Shown in pieces: positions 37,461 to 48,259 of a stretch of DNA of 64,000 nt (positions are counted from its first letter, which is position 1; each line of letters starts with the position of its first letter). A program made the translations under genes and the position numbers. Where the stretch lies: the NCBI GenBank assembly GCA_037954325.1, contig JBBMNZ010000009.1:12122501-12186500 (forward strand), written 5' to 3'. The notes under the pieces are model-generated. The model was not told the origin of the DNA and ran no database searches. It saw only the letters and a program-made list of their open reading frames with translations. The stretch is from Fistularia commersonii (lineage: Eukaryota > Chordata > Actinopteri > Syngnathiformes > Fistulariidae).

Positions 37461-38912
37461 CCTTGGAGTGCGACTGAATCCCCTTGCCAGTAAGACCTGT
37501 CATCGACCTGAACACATCAGGCTGGCAATCCTCACCTTTCCTGCCACTGTCACCATGGTCATGTGCTTGGCTGCTTGGGGGCTGTACAATGACCAACCCC
37601 GATGTTGTTGCCCACCGTTGCAAGGCTTTCTGACTGTTTACAGCTTTGGGCTCCGGATCCAAACTAAAACATGGTTCCACATCTTCCACTTCCCCTTTCC
37701 ATGTCTTGATTTTAGATAGAACAGTGTTTTTTGCATTGGTTTCCTTATGAGATCACCGTGCGTGCGTGCGTGCGTGTGCGAGCGAGTGCGTGTGTGCATG
37801 CATGCTTGTGTTCACTCACAATGAAAATATTACCACATTACATCACACCTTTTATTTCTTTCTCTAGATATTTGCTGTTTGAAGTCTTGGGGACATTAGA
37901 AAGTGTTTGCGTGTATGTTTCATTGATGTGCAGGTATTTGTGCGAAATTGGGAAAAGCAGTATCCTTGCAGGGAGCACTGAGGCAATGAGGAGCTACCAA
38001 GCTAGTCAGATCTTATTTCTCCAAACAATCAAGTCACTGTTGCACTGCAACATTTACGCAAGTAAACATATACACACACTTAGTGGCAGTGAGTTACTAA
38101 GGATTAGGTTGTATGTGTGTGTGTGCGCATGTGAGTCCCCACTATTCCATCCACTTTGCCCTGGAATAAGACTGGCTGATGAGACGATTAATCTTTGCTT
38201 TTGAGATGTGACGCAGCTGTACGCGATTCCATTTTTTGTTTGTTTTCTTAATTGTGCCACATCATTTTTTTTCTTTATTTGAGAGACACACACGGTCAAG
38301 AGATTTGCAGGGTTTTAAGTGCAATCAGCTCAATGCACGAGAAGCTAAATTTCACCATTTTGCACAATAGTGCCAAGTTGTGGACAGATTTTTTTTTTTT
38401 TTTTCCCAAAAGTCAAGACCTCGGTAGCCCTGGCCAGCACGTCCCACAAGCATAGGTCCGAAGAGAGAGAAAAAAAGGGATACTTGTGGGCTTAGAGATG
38501 AGAAACACTTTTAGTGGCACAGGTCAGGGAAGGAGGAATGTCTCAGTAAACCAATGAGATCCCATTAATGCCTTTTTTCAGAGAGAAAGAGAAATGCATC
38601 TTTTGGCGCATTCAGTCCCCTCTCTCACGTGATGTTCTCAGTGTGATGTTTCTTCGGTCCATTTAGGATTTCAACTAGCTTTACTTCTTCAATTTTTGGT
38701 CTGCACAATTTTTTTTTTCCTTTTTTTAATCTTCTATTTGCAGGCAGACTTACCAACTGTAGTGGAAAAGCATCCTTCCTCACACTGCACTTCAATAGAT
38801 TCTGTTAGGTCAGTAGGAGTTTAGGATGAAACATTTGTGTAAACAGTGCTAAGCCCTAGATCTCTGCTGTTTAAAAAAAAAAATATATACATATATATAT
38901 ACATATATATGC

Positions 38913-38950
<38 letters not shown>

Positions 38951-39310
38951 CTATACCCAAAAAAAATGAACTGCCGCCGTCTCTTCTTCGTGGTTTTGGT
39001 TCACATTGCACAGTAATGACGTACATCTTTTAATTGTACTCTCTCGCCCTCCCACACTTATGTTGTCAATTTGTAGTCGGCTGTTGAATCAATTTTTTTT
39101 TTTTTGTTTGTTTGTTTGTTTTATCGTTTGTTTGTGAAAATGAGTGATGTTATTAAACAAAAAGTACCTAAGGGGACATTTTACAAAAAGGGAAAATGCC
39201 TGCTGGTTGCCTCTGTGCATGACCTCTTGGCCACGGGGATGGTTCTTCCTGGCCAAATGCTGCTTAATGTCATTTATTTCCTTATGAATAAAGGTTTCTC
39301 TAATTTTGAA
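37461..39310 (+). other. crkl: crkl 3' UTR
   Basis: Sequence after the crkl stop, with GTGC/GTGT repeats at about 37757-37810, a TATA/TGTG microsatellite at 38880-38951 and a GTTT repeat near 39104-39122. AATAAA at 39288-39293 is a good candidate signal giving a UTR of about 1.85 kb; later AATAAA hexamers at about 39367 and 39605 are alternatives. Confidence 0.45.
38880..38951. repeat. TATA/TGTG microsatellite in crkl 3' UTR
   Basis: Alternating ATATAC, GTGTGTGTGT and (AT)n blocks, about 70 bp of almost pure alternating purine-pyrimidine. Confidence 0.85.
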
Positions 39311-39319
39311 ATGCCTTCT

Positions 39320-41480
39320 GGTCAGTAAAATCAAATCAGTAATATGGGGTGTCATTTGTCAGGCTAAATAAAATCTACTAACTAAGCAATACACCCTAAC
39401 TAGTTTCTTTCTCGAGGTGAACTTGCTTTTCTTGTGCTTCTGAGTTGTTTTGTAATGGCATTAACAGTATTACTGTGTTCTCTTCTTAAATTCTAGGAAC
39501 GCCTATCTTTTACTTAAGAATTGAAAATTGTGCCTTTTATTTTATTATACCATTTACACGTGTTAATATTTCCCATGGTTAACACTTGTGCTGGTATTGA
39601 CCCTTTATGTACAGAACAAGTAAATAAAATTTACATCTACTACGTTACGTCTCCATCTGGTATCTTTGAATCCTCCGTATCGTATTGGATATTGGTGCGC
39701 AAAGCAGCTCGGCGTCACCTTGCATATGTAGAGCACAAGGGAAGTTGCTCTGATACTTGACAGCTCCAGTTCCCGAGTCTTGTCTTTGCCCAGGAGAAAG
39801 GAAGCAATTAGTGAATTTTAATGAAGTGCTATTAAAAGGGTGTCAGCTGGATTAGACACGAGGAACAGAAACATTTTTCAAGGGCAACGCTTTATGTGGA
39901 TACGTGTGGCTGCAGTTTTATGAAGCTCGCCCAAGAAATACAAACAAAACAGTCTTTGGTGAAATCGACCTCAATTTGCTGATTTTATTACATGCCAGTT
40001 ACTTTGCTGAAATGTTTTCCATTCGCTTTGAAGAAAGTTTGTTGTCTAGACTCGAGGCACCAATGATGGTCTTCAACTTTCCTTTGAATGTCTGTAAATA
40101 AATTGATGTAAAAAGGCCCACCTCTCAAAATCTTAGTAATTTTTAGGTCTTTTGAGAGAAGAGAAAACTTTTTATGACTCCACCGAGTTGTATATCAGTA
40201 GAGGGTTGTACGCAGGAATCTCAATAGCATACATGTATGATCATAAAGAGTAGAGAATTCGCACAACAAGCGACTCCCTGGGCGCCAGCTGTTGGCATTT
40301 GCAGTATAACCTTGCAGAAGATGAGTCGATCTTTTCAATGCTTGACATCTGTCGCTCCTCTAGACAATATAAACACTTGTGGCTCTTAACTATAGAGCTC
40401 ATTTTATCTAAACAAGTTTAACCCTAGAACACTAATGTCGGGTGATTTTCACCCACACAATTCTTGTCATGTGATTTGCATTGTGTTGCCATTTTCTGAG
40501 TTTTATGGGTCCTTGGGTAGCTTCAGGCTGCTCACTGATGTTATTAATTGTATATTTGTTTCCCTCCTCTCATCGGCCCGTCTATTAATTGATGAAAACT
40601 GTATTTTATCCAGGATATTGTATTGGGTGAAATATACCCAATGTTAGTGATGGTGTTACTTATTTTGTTCTAGGGTTAAAAAGATGAACAAAAGAGTTGA
40701 ATTCCAATCTGTATACAGTTCACTATGCTTCAAAAACAGCTGCATCAATAAGGGCCATCAACAATGCAATGAGACCTTTTTCAAAGATGTTGGATCAAAT
40801 GTGAGTTTCAGCTGGGCCACCTTTAATTAATCAACACCGTAAAGGTAAGTGTGAAACCTTCATGTACAGTTTGTTCAGTCTTGTGATGGGGAAATAACTA
40901 TAGTAATGGACTGTGTACCATTTATAGGTGCTTGTATTTGATTCGAGTATTGCCATTCCACTCAACGTACGGAGGAAATCTTTTTTTTTTGTTATTTGAA
41001 TTATTTTAATTATTTTATTATTTATCTGCTGTTAAATAATCGCAATGTAACATGTACGTTGGGCTCAAGACATTAAACAAATATTTATGATGACAATAAT
41101 AATGACAATAGGCAGACACCACTGGAAGTTTTTGATCATTTACACACATTTTATTGCACAACTTTAAGGCTAACAGTACCTAACCTCAAACACCTCAAAA
41201 CAAAGGTATGAGACTTACTGTAACCCCTGTCAGCTGCACTGGTACTTCTAGTGAAGGATTGCAAAATAAATACTCGGCCACTTGTTGGTATTTTATTCAT
41301 CTTCATTCCTCTTTGCTTTTAATGTCGAAAAACTAAAGTTTTGTAGTCACCTAAGCCGTTATAAAAATGATAATGAAGAAGTATGACACGACTCATTGGG
41401 TTAACCAAAGTACCAAAGTTGGGTTAACCAAAGTTGACGTGTGGAACATTTATTGCTCTCTCATGTTGTGGAATTCTAAC
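39320..41480. other. Intergenic DNA between crkl and tbx6l
   Basis: Convergent intergenic region. Apart from the piggyBac-type MITE I see no feature; 40680-41480 is AT-rich and unremarkable. Confidence 0.5.
40422..40675. mobile_element. piggyBac-type MITE, 254 bp
   Basis: Inserted between two TTAA copies (40418-40421 and 40676-40679). Ends are CCCTAGAACA and, on the other strand, CCCTAGAACA, a perfect terminal inverted repeat that starts with CCC as in piggyBac. Just inside the left end is the small palindrome GGGTGATTTTCACCC; a partner TGGGTGAAATATACCCA lies inside the right end. There is no transposase. Confidence 0.88.
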
Positions 41481-41483
41481 GTA

Positions 41484-41735
41484 AATGGATGGGATCAGGT
41501 ACGAGAGTCCATCAGTGGGACGGTACATGTTAGATATTTTGGAGATGAGGTCAGAAAAGTCAGACCGATGGTTCGGATGTGCGCAGAGGAGGGATGTTGA
41601 AGATCTCGGCAGAAGAGTCAGGCCAGAGAGATTTATGGATGGTGTGCAAGAGGACAGGAAGTTAGTTGGGCTGAGAGAAGTGGAAATGGAGGAGAAGGTT
41701 AGATGGAGGCAAATGAGTCGCTGTGTTATGCTCTT
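41484..41735 (+). mobile_element. LINE 3'-end copy, sense orientation
   Basis: GGGATCAGGTACGAGAGTCC ... TTTTGGAGATGAGGTCAGAA ... GATGGAGGCAAATGAGTCGC is the reverse complement counterpart of the family at 28590-29128 and 56990-57310 (TTTATCTCCAAAACATCTAA, CTCACACCAACTAACTTC). Confidence 0.6.
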
Positions 41736-42839
41736 TACAGCTACACCGGTATTTGTGCACTATTTAGTAGTTTTGTTTAAATGCACCAGGAATGACATTT
41801 AATGCCCCGCTGCGTTTTGCCGTCAAAGCCGGGGATGCAGGTTGTTGCCATAGTGACCCTAAAGAACTGACGGTGGCCTCTGCCCCAGGCATGCTGTATC
41901 AAGTGTGCGTAAATGGAGGGTTGGCACAGTCAATGCTTGCCATCACGACAGTCCATTACTGCTAACATTTGTTTTGTTTTTTTTGTTTCTGCGCCCTAAT
42001 GCATATGGAGTTTGTTTAAACTGCACTCAGGAATAGATTTTTTTTGACAGGCTGTAGTTCAGAGTTAATCATTTCATATCTTGATTTGTGAAAACACGGT
42101 TCCATGTTTCATGCAGCGGTTTTTGTAATAGGTCATGTAATAAGTGCGCGTTCGTATTATTTTACTCTTTGAATTGGCGTCAATCGCCGTCCCCCGAGAT
42201 AAATAAGCCACAAGTCATTCAAGGATTGACGTGAATAACTTTTGGAGCTACCTGTGGAATCAGGGAAACCCAAACTAATGGTGAACTTTCCGTAGTAAAA
42301 TGAAGAATGAATCCTCGAACCCAAAGATATGTCATTCCTTCTAAGGATGTTTCACTCACTTGAGAAAATGCTAAAATGAGGTCCCTGAGTACTGGAACCT
42401 GAGCGCACTGATTGATCCCAGCTGCTGTTTATGATTCATTTCATGATGTTTCCAGGATGAACTATGCACGTGACCCAGAAGACATCAGGAAGCGCCAGAG
42501 GTCAGAACAGCTGCCCTTTAATCCCACCGTTTCAGTTTCAAACTGACTCCTAGCTCCCGTCTCCTCAAAATACACATGAAAACACTTCCTCTATGATTAA
42601 AAAACGGCACAGAAAATGTTGGTCGATCAATACCGAGACGGCCTCGCATGTGTCCCAGATCGAGATCCTCTCCCTTTCCCCCTCTCGTAAAATATTAACA
42701 GTGCAGACGTTCACGCCTTCTGTTGGGGAAACTGTGCCAGACCATGTTGAGACCGTCTGCCGTTTTTTTTTTCTCTATCAGGTCAGACAAACTGCTGTAC
42801 CGCAACCTCTTTCTGCTACACATTTTAGCAGCGGGTGAA

Positions 42840-43440
42840 AAATTACTTTGTGCACTTGTGAAATTTAGTAACATTCCACCAAAGTAAAAGGAGATCAAGC
42901 TCCGGTGTCGATCATGAGCAGAAACCATCTCTTTATTTAAGAATAGGCTTAAAACCTTTCTTTTTGTTAGAGCTAGGCTAGCCCGTAGCTGTGCTACCAT
43001 AGGGTTTCTCTGCTGAGGGACATCCCATAATTCACTTTTCGTTCACTTCTCATATCTTCTCCCAAGTCCTGGGGCTCTCCAGTGTTGCAGGTTCCCAGGG
43101 TGCCTGGCTCGATCTACAGTCTTCTTGCCAGGTGTCCACCGTTGTTATTTCTTTGGTATTTATTAATGCTATTGCTGTAAATTTCACCTTCTACTTTGTA
43201 ACTGTGGTAAGAGATTGTTTGTGCCTGTAGTTCCAAAACTTAATAGCTTCCTGTCTCTCACTCTTGCTTTTTATCTCTTTGTCGTTCTTTCTCTTTTTCA
43301 AACTTCTTGCTCATGGAGGAATATTGGGCTTCTGTAGATCATTTCAAGTGTGTTCCATCCACACCTGATATTCATTTATGTTGTCATGATACAACTACAT
43401 TGTGATTTGGTTTTATATGAATAAACCTGACAAAATCTGA
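42840..43440 (+). repeat. Possible LINE 3' UTR fragment
   Basis: The stretch CTTTATTTAAGAATAGGCTTAAAACCTTTC, followed by a GCTAGGCTAG segment and ending in AATAAACCTGACAAAATCTGA, is laid out like the 3' end of a fish LINE. Weak, from memory of such sequences only. Confidence 0.35.
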
Positions 43441-44497
43441 TACTTGCTTCAAAATCTTACCTACACTGCATCAGGTTTAATGCTGATTAGTGAGTAGTAA
43501 CCAAGATTATGTGCTGAAGTGAATGAAACAGCAGCATACCAATATTGTCACCAAGTTAGTGTCAGTTTTCAAAAGTTTGCTTTGCCGCAATAAGACAAGA
43601 CCATTTCGAAAAAAAATATTAAGAATAAAAAAATAAAGTAAATACCAGTGTGTTGCTGGGTTAGCCATGCACAACCACAAAGACCAGTCTTAATCATGGG
43701 CTTTATATTGGGTCGCAAATGTAGTTGGCATAATGAAACTGACACATTTTTTGATGTGATTAGTTGCACTCCCAGTTGTACTTACAACATTATAAACATT
43801 GGACAATGACTCTCCTCCCTTGGGAACATTGTTTTCTTTTGCATGTGAACCAAAATACAAGCATGCCTCAAATTTTTTTGTAATGGAAAAAGAATGGAAT
43901 TCTTTACAGTTGTAACGTGGTTGATAATGGATCATGTTCTCATCTTCCACACTTTCTCATTCATTTTTTTGAACGCACAACCTCCAAAATGATTACAAGA
44001 CTTATACAATCAATCAGCCACCCCGGTATGACACATTTACTTGAATGCAGCATCTTTATAGGAGTCGATACTTAGTATGCCCTCGTATCATGTTTTACTT
44101 TGTGCCTTCGTGTGTCCTCGGAGGAAACACCAGCAATGTTATTCTATGTAACTTGAACGGACATTATGTACTCAGAATCGCACATTTCCTTTTCTTTTCC
44201 ACCCCTGGTTGTCGACAACACTGCAGAGTTCACCAACAGGAGTAGGAGAAGAGCGGGTACTGGCTCCAGTCGGCTGTGCTGCCCGGCTGGCGGTACTGAT
44301 GGTGCTGGTAGCCAGGCTGCTGGGCGTCGTTTTCCGCCAGGTGGGCGGTCAGATGCACGCCGTCAACGTCACTGGAAGGGAACGGTAACCTGGGGTAAAG
44401 ACGAATGAGCGGAGATTACTTTAAGGCATCCTGGGTGGAATTATGAAATCTACTCATACGCTTCTCATCCCCTTGTTGACCATTATCTTGAAAACGA

Positions 44498-44503
44498 TTT
44501 ATT
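44498..44503 (-). terminator. tbx6l: Candidate tbx6l poly(A) signal
   Basis: TTTATT on the plus strand, AATAAA on the tbx6l strand, 85 bp past the stop codon. It would give a very short 3' UTR, and longer forms are possible. Confidence 0.45.
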
Positions 44504-44587
44504 CCATTTCTCTCAAGGGCCTGTTATATAACTTATGCTCGATTTTATCGATATTTTCCACAGGATGATATCACCGGGGTTGAAACT

Positions 44588-47279
44588 TTAATCCGACCTG
44601 TAGGGCTGATAGGCCAAGGATGCAGGCACCATCTGCTCCTCGCAGCTGTAGTCGTACTCGTGCAGCTCCACAGGCTCAGCGTGTAGGCTTCCCGAAGGTT
44701 CCTGCTCCGGAGCCCAGGCCACAGGCTGGCCCACCTTCAGCTCCGTGGCGGACTGATTCTCTTCTGCCTCCTCTGACTGGGAGGAAGAGGGCATCCTCTG
44801 CAGGCCTGAGTAGGAAATACAAATATTTAATATGCATGTGTGAAATTTTATTGTACATTTTAATCAGTGCACGAGGGGCACATTTTCCATGTCTGACATG
44901 AAAAGTCACAAACCTGAGGGACTTTTACTAACAGCCTTTTGGTATAGCGTGGTTCCCTTTCCGGGAAGACTTCTATTGGACCGACACCTACAGAGACAAA
45001 AATACATGGAAATAATCACACCTACTTTGTCAATAACTTCAAAAACAGTGGTTGAGATCAGTTGACCAACAGCTATCACTTAAAGTTTCCTTTGCGCTAA
45101 ATCTAGCCTCAAAGTTTGACCAAAAACCTACCTTTTACCGTGGGGATGTGTGGCTCCCTCCCTAAATCCTTTGGCAAATGGGTTGTGGTCAATCTTCAGT
45201 TTGGTAATCTGAAAAAAAAACAAAACAAAACGTGTTTTTTGTTTGGATTGTAAAAAGAACATAATTTGTTTTAGAGCCACTTGACAATACCACTCTTAAT
45301 ATTTGTTCATATGTGTCAATACCTTTGGGTTTTGGTAGGCAGTCACTGTAGTGAAAGTTGTCTCCGGGAAGGAGAAAGACTGAAACGGGCCCCAGCGGAC
45401 GGTGTAAGGACTGTCTGCCAGGATGACATGAAACCTAGGATAGTAGCGATGCATGGAGTGCAGGATAATCTGGTCGTTGAAAAGATCAGGGTGATCAGAA
45501 GACATGTTGGTGTGAGGCAATGCCTGCGGTACACTCTCAGCCTTAAGTTTAAAACTGTGTCTTACATAGCCATGTTGGTCCAGTGTGTTGTTGGTGAGTT
45601 TCATCTTCAGGAAAGACAAGGATTGCTTCATCCAGTGACTTCCTGTGGCAGGGGAGTCTGGATGCATATATGTCCGACACGGAGGGTGGGGTTCCGCTTT
45701 CCCCGCAACGTCCCATCGCACCTTTTTCCACTAGAGACGATGGGGTTAGGTCAGGGGTGGGCAAACTTTTTGGCTCAGGGACAGCATTGAGTTTTAAAAT
45801 TTGACAGACCGGCCAAGTCAGCACAAGATACGATAAATATATATGAAAAAAAAAACCATTTGTTAAAAGTACATATCAGACTCGTGTGACATTTGTCTGA
45901 CGTTTGCTTGCATTTGTTGCACAAACCTGTTTTTCCCTCGTAGCGTCACGTCCAGCTCATTCATGTGTGTCAGTATGTCCACAGTAAAGGCTAAATCACA
46001 AAGCCAATCTGTGTCATTCAGCTCAGGAAAAGTGTTCTCAAGTAGCTCCAAAAATGAAATAATCTCCTGTTTGAGCTCCAACATTCATTAATCCAATCAT
46101 TCAATCATTCATATCAAGTATGAATTCTGTATCAATCTTTGGCGGGCCGGATTAAAAGGACCAACGGGCCGGATGTGGCCCGCGGGCCGTAGTTTGCCCA
46201 CCTCTGGGTTAGGTCATCAACGCTTTTGCAAAACAAAGTTCTTTTTATCATTTTTTTTTTTTTTTTGGAAGGTAACAAATTTGAAACAGTGATAGGAGTC
46301 AAACCAGGTCACATATTGTGTGCTTTTATTTTGTAAGTGTATGCTAAAAGCTATGTCTGTGACCAAATGGGCCATTGGATGTATGGATGCCTCTCATTCA
46401 TTGATAGGAGTGGGATGCTAATCAATTGGCTTCCAGCTGAAGGTACACAAACAGGAAGCCGAGAAAGGCTTTGTTATGCAGCGGCGAGCGGCGCTTAAGA
46501 GGACAGGATGATGGCTTCCTGCAGACTGCGTTTTACATAAAGCAACTTGTTGACTTTGCCTCTGGATTTTTTGGTTTTCTAATGAAGCAAAAGTTGAGTT
46601 GAGATGAGAGATGATCTACGATTAGAGATTTATTTTTTTTTACCTTGTATTTGAAGCCGTCCACGGGGATCATGTCCACAATGATGACATAACTGGCATA
46701 AGGCTGTAACCCGGTTACACTGACGATGCAATGTGGAAACATTCTCCTGAAATGAAAACGCCAGCCTCCGATATGTTACAGAATGGCTCGACTCTGTTAC
46801 ATTGTGAAAACATGACGTTGTTGTCAGAATGGCGCCACTTGCAAAACAACTGCCCCGTACCTTCCATGCTTTGTTATTATCATTTCTGTCCCGATGCTGT
46901 GGAAAGACTTCCAGAGATCAGTGTTCTCCAGGGTCATCTTTATCCCACCCTGTTGGTATGAGTCCACAGCTAGAGGTGCTCTGGGCATGCAGAGGTTAGA
47001 TTTACTGTCTACAGAGGAAAGATGACAAAAAAAAGCGTACAATCAGTTAATTAATTCAAAAAAAGTGTAAGGCTTTGAGAAGGAGTTTTGGGGTAGAGAT
47101 AAATAAGAGTGAGCGTTACAAGACAGCCGGTAGCGACCCTCAAAGTTTCACATTTAATTGTGAGTAAAGCAAAAATGATATCGATGGAAGCAAAAGGGGA
47201 CAGAGTGAAACACATTCTGCAAAAGCGTGCAAACGCAGATGATTTGAAAAGGGTTTAACTTACCGGTGATGTGCTGCAT
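44588..47279 (-). CDS. tbx6l: T-box transcription factor, Tbx6 class, probably tbx6l (8 exons)
   Basis: Nuclear DNA-binding factor of the Tbx6 group, which in fish acts in paraxial and ventral mesoderm. Exons in coding order: 47264-47279, 46861-47008, 46644-46746, 45566-45730, 45323-45469, 45132-45208, 44914-44987, 44588-44805; 948 nt, 315 residues. The T-box spans about residues 31-215: LENTDLWKSFHSIGTEMIIT, RMFPHCIVSVTGLQPYASYV, VAGKAEPHPPCRTYMHPDSP, WMKQSLSFLKMKLTNNTLDQ, LHSMHRYYPRFHVILADSPY, FPETTFTTVTAYQNPK and ITKLKIDHNPFAKGFRE. The PETTF-TVTAYQNPKIT form and short linker fit Tbx6, not Tbx1/10, Tbx15/18/22 or brachyury. The C-terminal region is short and acidic (ELHEYDYSCEE). The start MQHIT is the only in-frame ATG in its exon, which probably begins at about 47390 after a TTTAG acceptor. 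The tbx6 versus tbx6l assignment is tentative. Confidence 0.88.
45323..47008 (-). CDS. tbx6l: tbx6l exons encoding the T-box DNA-binding domain
   Basis: Exons 46861-47008, 46644-46746, 45566-45730 and 45323-45469 (plus 45132-45208) hold the T-box. Introns fall at the usual T-box positions, after GR(R)MFP, after FKYK, after DQHG(Y) and after YQNPK. The intron between 45469 and 45566 is only 96 nt and open in frame; alignment to other T-box proteins (HGH-IILHSMH) shows it must be removed to give a normal domain. Confidence 0.88.
45752..46206 (-). mobile_element. Non-autonomous hAT element in a tbx6l intron, 455 bp
   Basis: Perfect 8-bp target duplication GGTTAGGT at 45744-45751 and 46207-46214. 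Ends are CAGGGGTGGGCAAACTTTTT and, reverse-complemented, CAGAGGTGGGCAAACTACGG. Minus-strand translation of the interior includes FPELNDTDWLCDLAFTVDIL and MNELDVTLRGKNRF, a fragment of a hAT transposase of the GTF2IRD2/SCAND3-like group. It is a deletion derivative lacking most of the gene. It lies between tbx6l exons 46644-46746 and 45566-45730. Confidence 0.92.
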
Positions 47280-47389
47280 CCTTGTCTCACTTTCCTCAGC
47301 CAGTCTGGATCCTCCAAGACAGAGATCTGGATCTCTGCTCTTGAAAGTCAACAGCCTTGAACTTGATTGGTCATCGCTTGAAGGGTGGG

Positions 47390-48250
47390 ATCTAAACAAC
47401 CAAAAAGGTATATGGGAGTGGACTTGGGGGAGGTGAAAATGTTACCTGGTGTGTTGATGTGCCTTTGTTGAGCTGAGACGGCGGGACTGCGTCTAAGATG
47501 TTCCTTGTACTCGGATGTTCGACGTGTTCGGTTGAGTCCAAAGAGCCTCAATCGAATCTTTGCATATCTGATATGGCATGGAATCAATATAAATGTAGAA
47601 CGAGAACATCTGCTAATTCTGGAGATTTTTTTTAATTAAATGAAATAATATCAGTACAGCTGTTGTCTTGTAGATACATGAAGCATAGGCCAATGACAGC
47701 AATGGAGACATACAAAAAAAATTCATAAAATAATCAATAAATGACAGCAGAGTGTGTGAAATGCACTCTGTGCTCTTAAATCCGAAGCGCAGGGCACCAA
47801 GCAGAATTTCAAAGCGCTCTGGGGGATGGAAGCGCAGACTAACAAGTCCCTTCCTGGCTTTTTGGGTTGTGTATTGGGAGCTCGGTCGGAGGTGGGCTCT
47901 GTCCGCCACAATGGTAGACAATGCTGCTACTTCGACAAGGCCATTTGGCCCTGCCCCCGACCCCCGACCCCCCGACCCCCCTCCGCATTGTACCTTAAAT
48001 GTCCCGGAAGGAGAATGGGCTCCCTGATGGAGCCAGCACTTTGTAGCTCGTTCACATGAAAGAGTAACAGGAGTAAAAGGAGACCAGGAGTACGTTTTTC
48101 AGAAGGTAGCGAGAACCTGAATCCCGCATTCACTTGAGCCCAGCAACCATTCTTGAATTTCACTTTTTTTTTAAAGGGGCAGCTCACCCCAAACCATCCA
48201 AAATAAATAAAGATATAAATAAATCAATAAAACAAAACAGCTTTTGTCCA
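47390..48250 (-). promoter_or_regulatory. tbx6l: tbx6l upstream region
   Basis: Sequence upstream of the tbx6l start exon. A short upstream ORF beginning ATGACCAATCAAG (about 47368) precedes the MQHIT start if transcription begins earlier. The strand-biased G tract at 47951-47984 (listed separately) is the most striking element. No convincing TATA box was found. The start of transcription is unknown. Confidence 0.35.
47951..47984 (-). other. G-quadruplex-prone tract upstream of tbx6l
   Basis: On the tbx6l strand four runs of five or six G are separated by TC (GGGGGGTCGGGGGGTCGGGG and onwards), the textbook layout of a parallel G-quadruplex. It lies about 680 bp 5' of the start codon. Confidence 0.75.
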
Positions 48251-48259
48251 GATTGTTCA

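Noticed and set aside
45281..45790. 169-codon plus-strand open frame
   Set aside because: Antisense shadow of tbx6l exons 45323-45469 and 45566-45730; the minus strand has the T-box motifs and splice sites.
47348..47587. 79-codon minus-strand open frame upstream of tbx6l
   Set aside because: No T-box family similarity, no splice-compatible junction with the first tbx6l exon; probably 5' flanking or leader sequence.
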